Below are positions 17,326 through 27,760 of a stretch of DNA of 64,000 bases, piece by piece (within the stretch, counting starts at the first letter, position 1; each line of letters opens with the position of its first letter). Made by a program: the position numbers and the translations under genes. This stretch comes from Actinomycetospora chiangmaiensis DSM 45062 (lineage in GTDB: Bacteria > Actinomycetota > Actinomycetes > Mycobacteriales > Pseudonocardiaceae). The stretch lies in contig NZ_KB903218.1 of assembly GCF_000379625.1 (NCBI RefSeq), forward strand, positions 372,001 to 436,000, in the 5' to 3' direction. The notes beneath the pieces are model-generated. The model worked only from the letters and a program-made list of their open reading frames with translations, was not told the origin of the DNA and did not search any database.

Positions 17326-18314
17326 CACGTCGCGTCCGGGTGCGCGCGGGCCAGCGACTGCATGACGGCGAGCACGCGGCCGAGGGACTCCGTGTGCACC
17401 CCGTCGCGGCCGCCGCGTCCCCCCACCAGCCCGACGGCGGGGCGGGTCGGCTCGGTCAGCGTGGCGACGGGCAGGACCTGGGCGAGATCGTCGTCCACGG
17501 CGGCCCTGAGCGACGCCGGCTCGACGGCGACGCCGCGCGCGACGAGCCGGGTCTCGACGGGGTGGGCGAGGAACAGCTCGGTGACGAACGGCCAGACGTC
17601 GTCGAGCCCGGCCTGCATGCGGCGGTGGGACTCGTCGGTCCCGTCGCCGAGGCGGACGACCCAGCCGGCCGCGTACTCGCGGTGGTAGGCGAGCTCGGGG
17701 ACGGCCTTGGCCGCGACGGCGGCGAGGACCGGGTCGGCCGAGCCCCGCAGCGCCGTCATGAGCGCGAGGCGCCACGAGGAGTACACGAGGATCCACGCCA
17801 TCGTCCGGCCGAAGTCCCCGAGGTCGGACTCGGCCAGGGTGACGTTGCGGAAGAACCGGTCGTCGCGGAAGTAGGCGAGGACGTCCTCGTCGGACAGTCC
17901 GGCGGCGAGACCCGGCGTCCGGAAGCGCTCCGCGGCCCCGAGGTGACCGGCGCGGGAGAGCAGCACCCGGGCCTGGCCGAGCAGGTCGAGCGCGATGTTC
18001 GCGAGCGCGACCTCCTCCTCGAGCTCCGGGGCGTGCGTGGCCCACTCGGAGAGGCGCTGGCTCGCCACGAGGGCGTCGTCCGCCAGCATGAGGCAGTACA
18101 CGGCGAGGTCCTCGCGGTCCACCCCGTCCGGAGCGGGTGCGGTGACCTCGACGACCGTCTCGTCGAAGCCCGCGCCGTACGCCCAGCGCCCCTCGTGATC
18201 GGCCTGGCCGAGGGCGTCGTAGACGTTGTCCGTGTGGTTGTCCGTGTGGTTGTCCGTGTGGTTGTCCGTGTGGTTGTCCGTGTGGTTGTCCGTGTGGTGC
18301 CCGGTGTCGTTCAC
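17322..18314 (-). CDS. paaC: PaaC, structural subunit of phenylacetyl-CoA epoxidase, with HTDN repeat insert
   Basis: A 330-aa ferritin-like subunit that scaffolds PaaA in the 1,2-phenylacetyl-CoA epoxidase. Family core begins near residue 30 (VYDALGQAD ... LADDALVASQRLSEW ... LANIALDLLGQARVLL). Residues 6-29 are six exact copies of His-Thr-Asp-Asn, encoded by a 12-bp tandem repeat. This block is not part of PaaC proteins that I know and looks like a recent in-frame expansion. The GTG start at 18314 overlaps the paaB stop (GTGA), so the repeat is translated. Confidence 0.9.
   Translation of the reverse strand: MNDTGHHTDNHTDNHTDNHTDNHTDNHTDNVYDALGQADHEGRWAYGAGFDETVVEVTAPAPDGVDREDLAVYCLMLADDALVASQRLSEWATHAPELEEEVALANIALDLLGQARVLLSRAGHLGAAERFRTPGLAAGLSDEDVLAYFRDDRFFRNVTLAESDLGDFGRTMAWILVYSSWRLALMTALRGSADPVLAAVAAKAVPELAYHREYAAGWVVRLGDGTDESHRRMQAGLDDVWPFVTELFLAHPVETRLVARGVAVEPASLRAAVDDDLAQVLPVATLTEPTRPAVGLVGGRGGRDGVHTESLGRVLAVMQSLARAHPDATW
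18225..18296 (-). repeat. Six perfect 12-bp tandem repeats inside paaC
   Basis: GTTGTCCGTGTG is repeated six times without a mismatch. On the coding strand it specifies (His-Thr-Asp-Asn)6 within the first 30 codons of paaC. As the unit is a multiple of three, copy-number changes would preserve the frame. Confidence 0.95.
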
Positions 18315-18661
18315 AGGTGCGGCACGTCCTCGGGGATCTCGTAGAACGTGGGGTGGCGGTAGACCTTGTCGCCCGACGGTGCGAAGAACGGGTCCTTCTC
18401 GTCGGGGCTCGACGCGGTGATCGCGTCGGCCCGCACCACCCAGATCGACACGCCCTCGTTGCGCCGCGTGTAGAGGTTGCGGGCGTTGTGCAGAGCCATG
18501 TGGTCGTCCGGGGCGTGCAGCGAGCCGACGTGCACGTGGTTCAGTCCGCGCTTGCCGCGGACGAACACCTCGTAGAGCGGCCACGTGCGGTCCGGCGTGA
18601 CGCCGGGCCGGATCTCCGGCTCGCCCTCGGGGTGCGCGGTGACGTCGTCGGCCATGCTCAT
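18311..18661 (-). CDS. paaB: PaaB subunit of phenylacetyl-CoA epoxidase
   Basis: A 116-aa protein with the PaaB signature ([24 protein letters not shown] ... [13 protein letters not shown]). PaaB bridges the PaaAC sub-complexes of the epoxidase. The ATG at 18661 overlaps the paaA stop (ATGA), and its own stop overlaps the paaC start. The last residues ([16 protein letters not shown]) are typical of the family. Confidence 0.93.
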   Translation of the reverse strand: MSMADDVTAHPEGEPEIRPGVTPDRTWPLYEVFVRGKRGLNHVHVGSLHAPDDHMALHNARNLYTRRNEGVSIWVVRADAITASSPDEKDPFFAPSGDKVYRHPTFYEIPEDVPHL

Positions 18662-19614
18662 GCCGCGACCGCCTGCTGCTCGCGCTCCGCCTGCTTGGCC
18701 GCGTAGGCCGAGGCCGCGTCACGGACCCACTGCCCGCCCTCGTGCGCGGCGCGGCGGTGGGCCAGGCGCTGCGCGTTGCACGGGCCGGCGCCCTTGACGA
18801 CGGCGGTGAACTCGTCCCAGTCGATCTCGCCGAAGTCGTAGGAACCGCGCTCGGGGTTCCACCGCAGGTCGGGGTCGGGGAACGTGACCCCGAGCTTCTC
18901 GGCCTGCGGCACCGACATGTCGACGTAGCGCTGGCGCAGCTCGTCGTTGGTGTGGCGCTTGATCCGCCAGGCCATCGACTGCTGCGTGTTGGGGGAGTCG
19001 CCGTCGGCCGGCCCGAACATCATCAGCGAGGGCCACCACCAGCGGTTCACGGCGTCCTGCACCATCTCGCGCTGCGCGTCGGTGCCCGCCATCAGCGTCA
19101 TGAGCAGCTCGAAGCCCTGGCGCTGGTGGAACGACTCCTCCTTGCAGATCCGCACCATGGCCCGCGCGTAGGGGCCGTAGCTGGAGCGGCACAGCGGGAC
19201 CTGGTTGCAGATCGCGGCGCCGTCGACGAGCCAGCCGATGACGCCGATGTCCGCGAAGGTCAACGTCGGGTAGTTGAAGATCGACGAGTACTTCTGCCGC
19301 GAGTCGATCAGCTTCTCGGTGAGCTCGGTGCGGTCGACGCCGAGGGTCTCGGTGGCCGAGTACAGGTACAGCCCGTGGCCGGCCTCGTCCTGCACCTTCG
19401 CGAGCAGGATGGCCTTCCGGCGCAGGCTCGGGGCGCGGAGAATCCAGTTGCCCTCGGGCTGCATGCCGATGATCTCGGAGTGCGCGTGCTGGGCGATCTG
19501 CCGGATCAACGTCCTCCGGTAGCCCTCCGGCATCCAGTCGCGCGGCTCGATCCGGCCCTCGGCGGCCACGGTGGCGTCGAACGCCTCGGCCAGCTGCTGC
19601 TCGTCCCCGTCCAC
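18658..19614 (-). CDS. paaA: PaaA catalytic subunit of phenylacetyl-CoA epoxidase
   Basis: A 318-aa di-iron ferritin-like oxygenase. Carboxylate and histidine ligands are seen in [11 protein letters not shown] and [15 protein letters not shown], as expected for PaaA. It epoxidises the ring of phenylacetyl-CoA, the committing step of the aerobic hybrid pathway. The GTG at 19614 follows a GGGAGGG ribosome binding site. It is the first gene of paaABCDEZI; no phenylacetate-CoA ligase (paaK) lies in the window. Confidence 0.93.
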   Translation of the reverse strand: MDGDEQQLAEAFDATVAAEGRIEPRDWMPEGYRRTLIRQIAQHAHSEIIGMQPEGNWILRAPSLRRKAILLAKVQDEAGHGLYLYSATETLGVDRTELTEKLIDSRQKYSSIFNYPTLTFADIGVIGWLVDGAAICNQVPLCRSSYGPYARAMVRICKEESFHQRQGFELLMTLMAGTDAQREMVQDAVNRWWWPSLMMFGPADGDSPNTQQSMAWRIKRHTNDELRQRYVDMSVPQAEKLGVTFPDPDLRWNPERGSYDFGEIDWDEFTAVVKGAGPCNAQRLAHRRAAHEGGQWVRDAASAYAAKQAEREQQAVAA

Positions 19615-19622
19615 GTGCCCTC

Positions 19623-19638
19623 CCGAATGTTCGTTCGG
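19623..19638. promoter_or_regulatory. Candidate TetR-type operator upstream of paaA
   Basis: An inverted repeat CCGAA-6-TTCGG sits 9 bp upstream of the paaA GTG, within the leader. Size and composition resemble operators of PaaR-type TetR repressors. No paaR gene is adjacent, so the assignment rests only on symmetry and position. Confidence 0.35.
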
Positions 19639-19715
19639 TTACCGATGGTGCCCGACTCCCGAGGTGGACGCAAGCTGTTCGCCTCCCCGTCATGCGGCTC
19701 TGATCCGATGCGGGC

Positions 19716-20420
<705 letters not shown>

Positions 20421-20431
20421 CGCGGCGATCC

Positions 20432-21958
<1,527 letters not shown>

Positions 21959-22066
21959 GGTAGAGGCCTGCGAACTGCGACGACAGGCGCCATTCGAACC
22001 TATGTTCGATCAGCGTTCGCCATCCTCCGTCCTGTCGATCGGAGCAATCTCCGCCAAGGTGCGCGC

Positions 22067-22921
22067 ATGACGATTCCCGAGAGCGTCGGCGTGATCGGCG
22101 GCGGCACGATGGGCGCGGGCATCGCCCACGTCCTCCTGACGGCGGGTGCGGTCCGGCTGACCGTGGTGGAGAGCGACGACGCCCGGGCGGCTGCCGCCCG
22201 GTCCGCCGTCGGGACGAGCCTGCAGGGGGCGGCGGACCGCGGGAAGCTGCCCGAGGGCGAGACGGTGGACTCGCTGCTGGAGCGGGCGCGCTTCGTCGTC
22301 GGGGCGGGGGAGCTGCCGACCGACGCGGGCCTCGTGGTCGAGGCGGTGCCCGAGAAGATCGACCTCAAGCAGCAGATCCTGGGTGATGTGGCACAGCGGT
22401 GCCCCGACGCCGTGCTGGCGTCCAACACGTCCTCGTTGTCGGTGGCCGCGATCGGCGCCGAGCTGCCCGCCGACCGCGTGATCGGCATGCACTTCTTCAA
22501 CCCGGTGCCCGCGCAGAAGCTCGTCGAGCTGATCCGGACCCCGCAGACCTCGGCCGAGGTGGTCGAGCGGGTGCAGCAGTGGGTGGGCGACCTCGGCAAG
22601 ACCCCGATCGTCGTCGACGACTCGCCGGGCTTCGCGACCTCCCGGCTCGGGCTCGTCGTCGGGCTGGAGGCGATCCGGATGGTCGAGGAGGGCGTGGCGA
22701 GCGCCGAGGACATCGACACCGGGATGGAGCTGGGCTACCGGTGGCCGATGGGGCCGCTGCGGCTGACCGACGTCGTCGGACTCGACGTGCGGCTCGCGAT
22801 CGCCGAGCATCTCGCGACGGAGCTCGGCGACCGGTTCGCGCCGCCGCAGCTGCTGCGCGACAAGGTCGAGCGCGGGGAGCTGGGGCGCAAGAGCGGCCAG
22901 GGGTTCCACTCCTGGAGCTGA
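22067..22921 (+). CDS. 3-hydroxyacyl-CoA dehydrogenase (PaaH / 3-hydroxybutyryl-CoA dehydrogenase type)
   Basis: A 284-aa NAD-dependent dehydrogenase. It has the Rossmann motif (GVIGGGTMGAGIAHVL), the catalytic His in MHFFNPVP, SNTSSLSV, and the C-terminal helix domain (GYRWPMGPLRLTDVVGLDV). The size is that of FadB2/PaaH single-domain enzymes. It may act in phenylacetate degradation (3-hydroxyadipyl-CoA) or in general beta-oxidation. The ATG is at 22067; the fold starts six residues later. Confidence 0.9.
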   Translation: MTIPESVGVIGGGTMGAGIAHVLLTAGAVRLTVVESDDARAAAARSAVGTSLQGAADRGKLPEGETVDSLLERARFVVGAGELPTDAGLVVEAVPEKIDLKQQILGDVAQRCPDAVLASNTSSLSVAAIGAELPADRVIGMHFFNPVPAQKLVELIRTPQTSAEVVERVQQWVGDLGKTPIVVDDSPGFATSRLGLVVGLEAIRMVEEGVASAEDIDTGMELGYRWPMGPLRLTDVVGLDVRLAIAEHLATELGDRFAPPQLLRDKVERGELGRKSGQGFHSWS

Positions 22922-22947
22922 TCGGGCGCGGTGGCTAGCGTCGGCGC

Positions 22948-23454
22948 ATGAGGCGGCGGGTCGCGCTCGACATCGAGCCCGCGGTGAACAGCACCGTCGT
23001 GATGATGACGGTGCTGGCGCTGGCGATCGACCGCGGCCTCGCGGACTTCCGCGACGTCCTGTCGCTGGGCCTGGGCCCGCTCGTCGCGACCTCCGCAGCG
23101 CACCTGTTCGCCACGTCGCTGAAGGCCGTGCACGCCGACCAGGCCCTGCCGTCGGGCCGGCGACTGCGGGCGCTGACGTGGCAGGCCGCGCAGTACCTGC
23201 TGCCGGGGATCGTGCCGCTCGTGGTGGTGGCGGTCGTGGCGGCGACCGGTTTCGCCGGTGTGCAGGGGCCCGTGGAGTCGGCGCACATCACGGTCGACCT
23301 CGGGTGGGTCGCGCTGGTGGTGCTGGGTGGGGTCGGCGGGTGGCGGGCACTGTGCCGGTGGTGGGGCGCGCTCCTCGGCGCCGTGGGCGCGTTCGGCGTC
23401 GGCCTCGTCGTGGTCCTGCTGCGGATCCTGCTCGAGGGTGGCTTCGCCTCGTGA
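22948..23454 (+). CDS. Small integral membrane protein of unknown function
   Basis: A 168-aa protein with about four predicted membrane helices (residues 15-32, 40-58, 82-105, 115-165 in two segments). No family is recognised. It follows the hydroxyacyl-CoA dehydrogenase by 26 bp in the same direction. The stop codon lies inside the left arm of a bidirectional terminator hairpin. Confidence 0.65.
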   Translation: MRRRVALDIEPAVNSTVVMMTVLALAIDRGLADFRDVLSLGLGPLVATSAAHLFATSLKAVHADQALPSGRRLRALTWQAAQYLLPGIVPLVVVAVVAATGFAGVQGPVESAHITVDLGWVALVVLGGVGGWRALCRWWGALLGAVGAFGVGLVVVLLRILLEGGFAS

Positions 23455-23503
23455 GCAGGAAGTGGGGCTAGAGGCCCACTTTCTGCTCACCTGCCGGAGG
23501 CAC
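23451..23503. terminator. Bidirectional terminator hairpin with repeat-family flank
   Basis: A near-perfect 17-bp stem (23451-23467 with 23474-23490) and 6-nt loop lies between two convergent genes, overlapping both stop codons. The right flank CTGCCGGAGGCAC (23491-23503), together with TGCTCAC of the stem, is the exact reverse complement of the left side of the element at 41238-41257. Confidence 0.75.
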
Positions 23504-24205
23504 GTGCTCCAGCGCCACCCACCCGGCGTACCCCACGGCGCGCAACGACCGCAGCCACCGGGCGAGGGGCAGCGAGCCCGTCCCCGGCGCGCCGCGGCCG
23601 GGCGCGTCGGCGATCTGCACGTGCGTGAACTCCGCGCCCCGGCCCGCGATCGCCGCGTCGACGTCCTCCTCGTTGACCGCCAGGTGGTAGAGGTCGGCGA
23701 GCACACCCGAACCGACGCCGAGGCGCTCGACCAGCGCGAACGCGTCGCCCGTCGTCAGGACCGGGTAGTCGGCCACCGCCGACAGCGGCTCGATCAGCAG
23801 CGTCGACCCCTGCGCCGCCGCCGTTGCGCACGCCGCGGCGAGCCGCTCCACCGCCGCGTCCGCCACCGGACCCCGTCCGACCAGCGTGTTGTGCATCGTG
23901 CAGCCCAGCCGCCGGCCGATCGCGAGCCCGGTCGCGAGAGAGTCCTCGAACTCGACCGGACGGTCCCCGACGATGCCCCGCTCGCCTGCCGCCATGTCCC
24001 CGCCGAAGAGGTTCATGGCGATCAGCTGCACGCCCGCGTCGGTGATCGAGGCGCAGAACGCGTCCACCTCGGCCGCGGCAGGACCTGCCGTCGGGAAGGG
24101 CCACCAGGACTCGACGACGTCGAAGCCGTCGGCCCGGGCGCGCGCCGGGCGCTCGAGCACCGGCACGTCGGGGTAGCGGATCGAGACGTTGACCGCGACG
24201 CTCAC
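23468..24205 (-). CDS. Sugar phosphate isomerase/epimerase, hydroxypyruvate isomerase-like
   Basis: A 245-aa AP-endonuclease-2-like TIM barrel. It contains VESWWPFP near the start, MHNTLVGRG, a glutamate in LIEPLSAV, DLYHLAVNEED, and HVQIADAPGR (metal and substrate residues). The pattern matches the hydroxypyruvate isomerase (Hyi) subfamily, which interconverts hydroxypyruvate and tartronate semialdehyde, though related enzymes act on other sugars. The GTG start at 24205 overlaps the aminotransferase stop (GTGA), so the two are coupled. Confidence 0.8.
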   Translation of the reverse strand: MSVAVNVSIRYPDVPVLERPARARADGFDVVESWWPFPTAGPAAAEVDAFCASITDAGVQLIAMNLFGGDMAAGERGIVGDRPVEFEDSLATGLAIGRRLGCTMHNTLVGRGPVADAAVERLAAACATAAAQGSTLLIEPLSAVADYPVLTTGDAFALVERLGVGSGVLADLYHLAVNEEDVDAAIAGRGAEFTHVQIADAPGRGAPGTGSLPLARWLRSLRAVGYAGWVALEHVPPAGEQKVGL

Positions 24206-25338
24206 GCGCCGAACTCCCGCAGCCGCGCGACCAGGTCGTCGACGTCGGTGAGGTTCCCGACGCTGACCCGCAACGTCGCGTCGTCGACGTCCTGGAAGTC
24301 GGTCCCGGCCATCACCAGCACGTCCTGCTCGCGCAGCAGGGCCATCACGACGTCGGGGGTGGTCGCGTCGCGGCGCGGGTGCCGGACCCACGCGAAGAAC
24401 CCGCCGAGCGCGACGACCTCGAACCCACCGGGGCGCTCGCGCATCGCGGCCGCGAACGCCGCCCGCCGGGCCCCGACCTCGGCCGCCCGCTCCGCCCGCC
24501 ACGCGTGTGCCTTCTCGAGACCGGCCCATGCGGCCTCCTGCCCGACCCGTGGCGCACCGATCGCGACGCAGTCGAGCAGCTTCAGGGCCTGCCGTCGCAG
24601 CGCCTCCCCGCCGGCGAGCGCGCCGACGCGGTACCCCGCCAGGGCCAGGTCCTTGGAGAAGCTGTGCAGGGTGACCACCGTGTCGCGCCAGTCCGGCGCG
24701 GCGTACAACGCGTGCGGACCGGTCGACCGGAAGGCGCGGTAGGTCTCATCGAGCACGAGAGCGAGGTCGTGACGACGGGCGAGGTCGGCGAAGGCGGCGA
24801 GCTCGTCGGGCGGGACCTCGACGCCGCTCGGGTTCCCGGGCGTGACGAGCACGATCGCGCGGGTCCGCGGCGACAGGACCGCCTCGGCGTCCGCGGCCCG
24901 GGGGACGAGGGCGGCGTCGGGTTCGAGCACCACGGGCTCGACCCCGCGCATGCGCAGCCACATCGCGTGGTTGAAGTAGGTCGGGCGGGCCACGACCACC
25001 TCGTCGCCCGGCGCGCAGAGCGCGTCCGCGACGAGGCAGAACGCCTGGTTGCAGCCGGCGGTGACGACGAGGTCGTCGGCGGTGACGTCGCCGCCGTGGT
25101 CGGCGCGCAGGTCCGCGGCGAACGCCTCGCGCAGGTGCGGGAGCCCGGCCTGCGCGGCGTAGCGCGCGTCGGCGGCCACCGCGGCGACGTGCTCGACGAC
25201 CTCCGGGGCCGGCGGGTAGGCGGGCGCGGCGCGGGCGAGGTCGAGCAGGGGCCGGCGCCCACCCGCCGCCCGGAGCCCGTCGTAGGCGGCGGCCATCGGC
25301 GAGTCGACCCCGGCGGCGACGCGGTGGGAGAGGCGCAC
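24202..25338 (-). CDS. PLP-dependent class I/II aminotransferase
   Basis: A 378-aa fold-type I aminotransferase. The PLP lysine lies in SFSKDLALAGYRVG, the cofactor Asp in LVLDETYRAF, the NPSG motif in VTPGNPSGVEVP, and the carboxylate-binding Arg in RVSVGN. The amino donor is unknown. The start is probably GTG 25338, 20 bp after the PBP gene; no good ATG is in frame. The coupling with a hydroxypyruvate-isomerase-like gene suggests serine/glyoxylate-type metabolism, but this is weak inference. Confidence 0.83.
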   Translation of the reverse strand: MRLSHRVAAGVDSPMAAAYDGLRAAGGRRPLLDLARAAPAYPPAPEVVEHVAAVAADARYAAQAGLPHLREAFAADLRADHGGDVTADDLVVTAGCNQAFCLVADALCAPGDEVVVARPTYFNHAMWLRMRGVEPVVLEPDAALVPRAADAEAVLSPRTRAIVLVTPGNPSGVEVPPDELAAFADLARRHDLALVLDETYRAFRSTGPHALYAAPDWRDTVVTLHSFSKDLALAGYRVGALAGGEALRRQALKLLDCVAIGAPRVGQEAAWAGLEKAHAWRAERAAEVGARRAAFAAAMRERPGGFEVVALGGFFAWVRHPRRDATTPDVVMALLREQDVLVMAGTDFQDVDDATLRVSVGNLTDVDDLVARLREFGA

Positions 25339-25358
25339 GGTCGCCAGGATCGCACCCG

Positions 25359-27671
25359 TCAGCCCGGCAGGGGCGGGAGCGCGGGCGGGACGCCGGTGCT
25401 GACGTAGAGGGTGATCTGCTCGCCGGGGCTCGCCCCGGGTCCCTGGGGGGTCTGCCCGGCGACGGTCCCCGCCGGTACCCGGCTGGCGAGGGGGACGGCT
25501 CGCACCGTGTAACCGGCCCGCTGCAGGGCCGCGGTGGCGTCGGCCTGCGACCGGCTCACCTGTGAGGGGACCGCGGCCCGCGCGCCGCCGTGCAGGTGGT
25601 CGGGGTCGGGCGCCGGCAGCGGGAGTGCGGGCTGCCCGGCGAGCATCGTCGTCGCCGCCGTGTAGAAGGTGCGGGCCGGGACGTTGCCACCGGCGAGGGT
25701 GCCCTCCCCGCAGCTCGTCGGCGGGGTGCCGTCGCAGAGCGGGCGCGGCGAGGGCGAGTCGTCGAAGACGACCGACGCCCCGGCGAGCGAGGGGGTGGCG
25801 GCGACGAAGACGCCCGACTCGGCGGTGTTCGTCGTGCCGGTCTTCGCGGCGGTGGGTCGGGTCCAGCCAGTCGCCGCGGCCGCGGGCTCGGACGTCCCGC
25901 CGGGTTGGTCGTCCTTCGAGAGGCCGGTCATCTCGGTGTCGGCGACGGCGGGCGGGAGCGCCGCCGAGCACGGCTCGGTGGCGAGGGGGACCGGGCGGCC
26001 GCGCGCGTCGGTGACGGATGCGATCGGGTCGGGCGGGCACCAGATGCCGTGGCTCGCGAGGGTGGCGCCGACGTTGGCGAGCTCGAGCGGACTGGTCGGG
26101 GTCGGGCCCAGGGTGAACGACGCCTGGTTCTGGGCCTTGATGGTGTCCGCCGGCGACGGGAGCCCGGGACCGGGGGACTCGGCCAGGCTCCGCACACCCA
26201 TGCGCACCGCGGTGTCGACGACGGGCGCGATGCCAGTGGACTCCTCCAGGCGGACGAAGGCGGTGTTGGGCGAGCGGGCGAGCGCGTCCTGGACCGTGAG
26301 CGTCGGCGGGTTCGGCTCCGCGTTCGCGATCGTGTAGCCCGGTGTGAGCGGCGAGGTGTAGGTCGGCTGCGGCACCGGGATGACGTCCTGGATGCCACCG
26401 CCCTGCGCCAGGTACGTCGACGAGGTGAAGATCTTGTACGCCGAGCCGGCGCCGAGGTTCTCCGGGCCCGAGGGCAGGGCGTAGGTCGTCTCGTGGGCGG
26501 CGGCGTCGAGCCCGTAGCCCCGGTTGGCCACCAGCGCGGTGACGGGATGGCGGGTCGGACCCGGGAGCACCGTCGCCAGCACGTCCGCCGCGTGCGGCGT
26601 CCCCGGCGGCACCTGCGCGTCCACCGCCGCCTTCGCCGCGACGGTGGCGTCGTGGTCCATCGTCGTGCGGATCGTGTAGCCGCCCTGGCGCAGCTGCTCG
26701 GGCGGGACCCCGGCACGGTCGAGGTAGTCGAGCACGTAGGTGCAGAAGAAGCCGGCGATCCCGGCGCCGAGACATCCCTGGGTGGGGACGGGGAGGGCGG
26801 GATCGACGCCCAGCGGGGCCGCGGTGGCGGCGGCCGCCGTTGCTGGATCGATCATGCCCTGGACACGCATCTGGTTCAGGACGACGTTCCGACGGCGGGT
26901 CGCGGCCTCCGGGTGCTGGACGGGGTCGTCGGCCGCGGGGCTCTGCACCATGCCCGCGAGCAGCGCCGCCTGCGGCACGGTCAGCAGGTCCGGGGTGGTG
27001 TGGAAGTAGGTCCGTGCGGCGGTGGCGACGCCGTAGAGCTCGTGGCCGAACGAGACCAGGTTGAGGTACCGGGTGAGGATCTCGTCCTTGGACAGGGCGC
27101 GGTCGAGCTGCACCGCGCTCTCGGCCTCGCGGAGCTTGCGGCCGAGCGTCGCCTCGCCGGCGCGGAGCCGCTCCGACGGCGTCCGGGCGGCGACGTACTG
27201 GTCGTAGTTCTTCACGTACTGCTGGGTGAGCGTCGACGCGCCCTGGGTGGACCCGCCGGAGGAGTTGTTGACCAGGGCGCGGCCCACGCTGCGTGGGTTG
27301 AGGGCGGGCTCGGTGAAGAACTGCCGGTCCTCGATCGCGACGATCGCGCCCTTCATCGCGGGGGCGATGGCTCCGGACCCGACCACCTGCCGGTCCTGGT
27401 CGAACAGCCGGGCGATGGGCGTCCCGGCCGCGTCGGTCACCGTCGTCGTGTCCGGCAGCTGCCCGGTGAGCACCCCCGGGGTGTCGGCGGCCGTCCCCTC
27501 CGAGGACCTGGCCGCCAGCACCCCGAGGCCCCCGACCACGGGGAACAGGCCCGCGGCCACCAGCGCGCCCGCGAGGACGAGCAGGCCCAGCAGCCGGGCG
27601 AGCGAGCCGACCGTGCCAGGACGTGACGGCGGCACGGCTCCCCGGGACATGACAGCAGGATCACCGTTCAC
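25359..27671 (-). CDS. Bifunctional class A penicillin-binding protein with PASTA domain
   Basis: A 770-aa peptidoglycan synthase. There is one N-terminal membrane anchor (about residues 24-54). The GT51 glycosyltransferase has AIEDRQFF with the catalytic Glu and GASTLTQQYVKN. The transpeptidase domain has the active Ser in GSAYKIF, SPNTAF (SxN) and AAKTGTTNT (KTG). A PASTA-like domain (VPSQVSRSQADATAALQRAGYTV) precedes the Pro-rich end. It acts outside the membrane in cell-wall synthesis. GTG 27671 gives the longest form; ATG 27650 is an alternative. Confidence 0.92.
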   Translation of the reverse strand: MNGDPAVMSRGAVPPSRPGTVGSLARLLGLLVLAGALVAAGLFPVVGGLGVLAARSSEGTAADTPGVLTGQLPDTTTVTDAAGTPIARLFDQDRQVVGSGAIAPAMKGAIVAIEDRQFFTEPALNPRSVGRALVNNSSGGSTQGASTLTQQYVKNYDQYVAARTPSERLRAGEATLGRKLREAESAVQLDRALSKDEILTRYLNLVSFGHELYGVATAARTYFHTTPDLLTVPQAALLAGMVQSPAADDPVQHPEAATRRRNVVLNQMRVQGMIDPATAAAATAAPLGVDPALPVPTQGCLGAGIAGFFCTYVLDYLDRAGVPPEQLRQGGYTIRTTMDHDATVAAKAAVDAQVPPGTPHAADVLATVLPGPTRHPVTALVANRGYGLDAAAHETTYALPSGPENLGAGSAYKIFTSSTYLAQGGGIQDVIPVPQPTYTSPLTPGYTIANAEPNPPTLTVQDALARSPNTAFVRLEESTGIAPVVDTAVRMGVRSLAESPGPGLPSPADTIKAQNQASFTLGPTPTSPLELANVGATLASHGIWCPPDPIASVTDARGRPVPLATEPCSAALPPAVADTEMTGLSKDDQPGGTSEPAAAATGWTRPTAAKTGTTNTAESGVFVAATPSLAGASVVFDDSPSPRPLCDGTPPTSCGEGTLAGGNVPARTFYTAATTMLAGQPALPLPAPDPDHLHGGARAAVPSQVSRSQADATAALQRAGYTVRAVPLASRVPAGTVAGQTPQGPGASPGEQITLYVSTGVPPALPPLPG

Positions 27672-27760
27672 CCGCCCGGGTGAAACGCCGAGGAGGACGC
27701 CGGGTCCCGTCCCGACCCGTCGTCGGGCGAGGCGCAGATTCGTGAGGCAGGCTCAGGACC

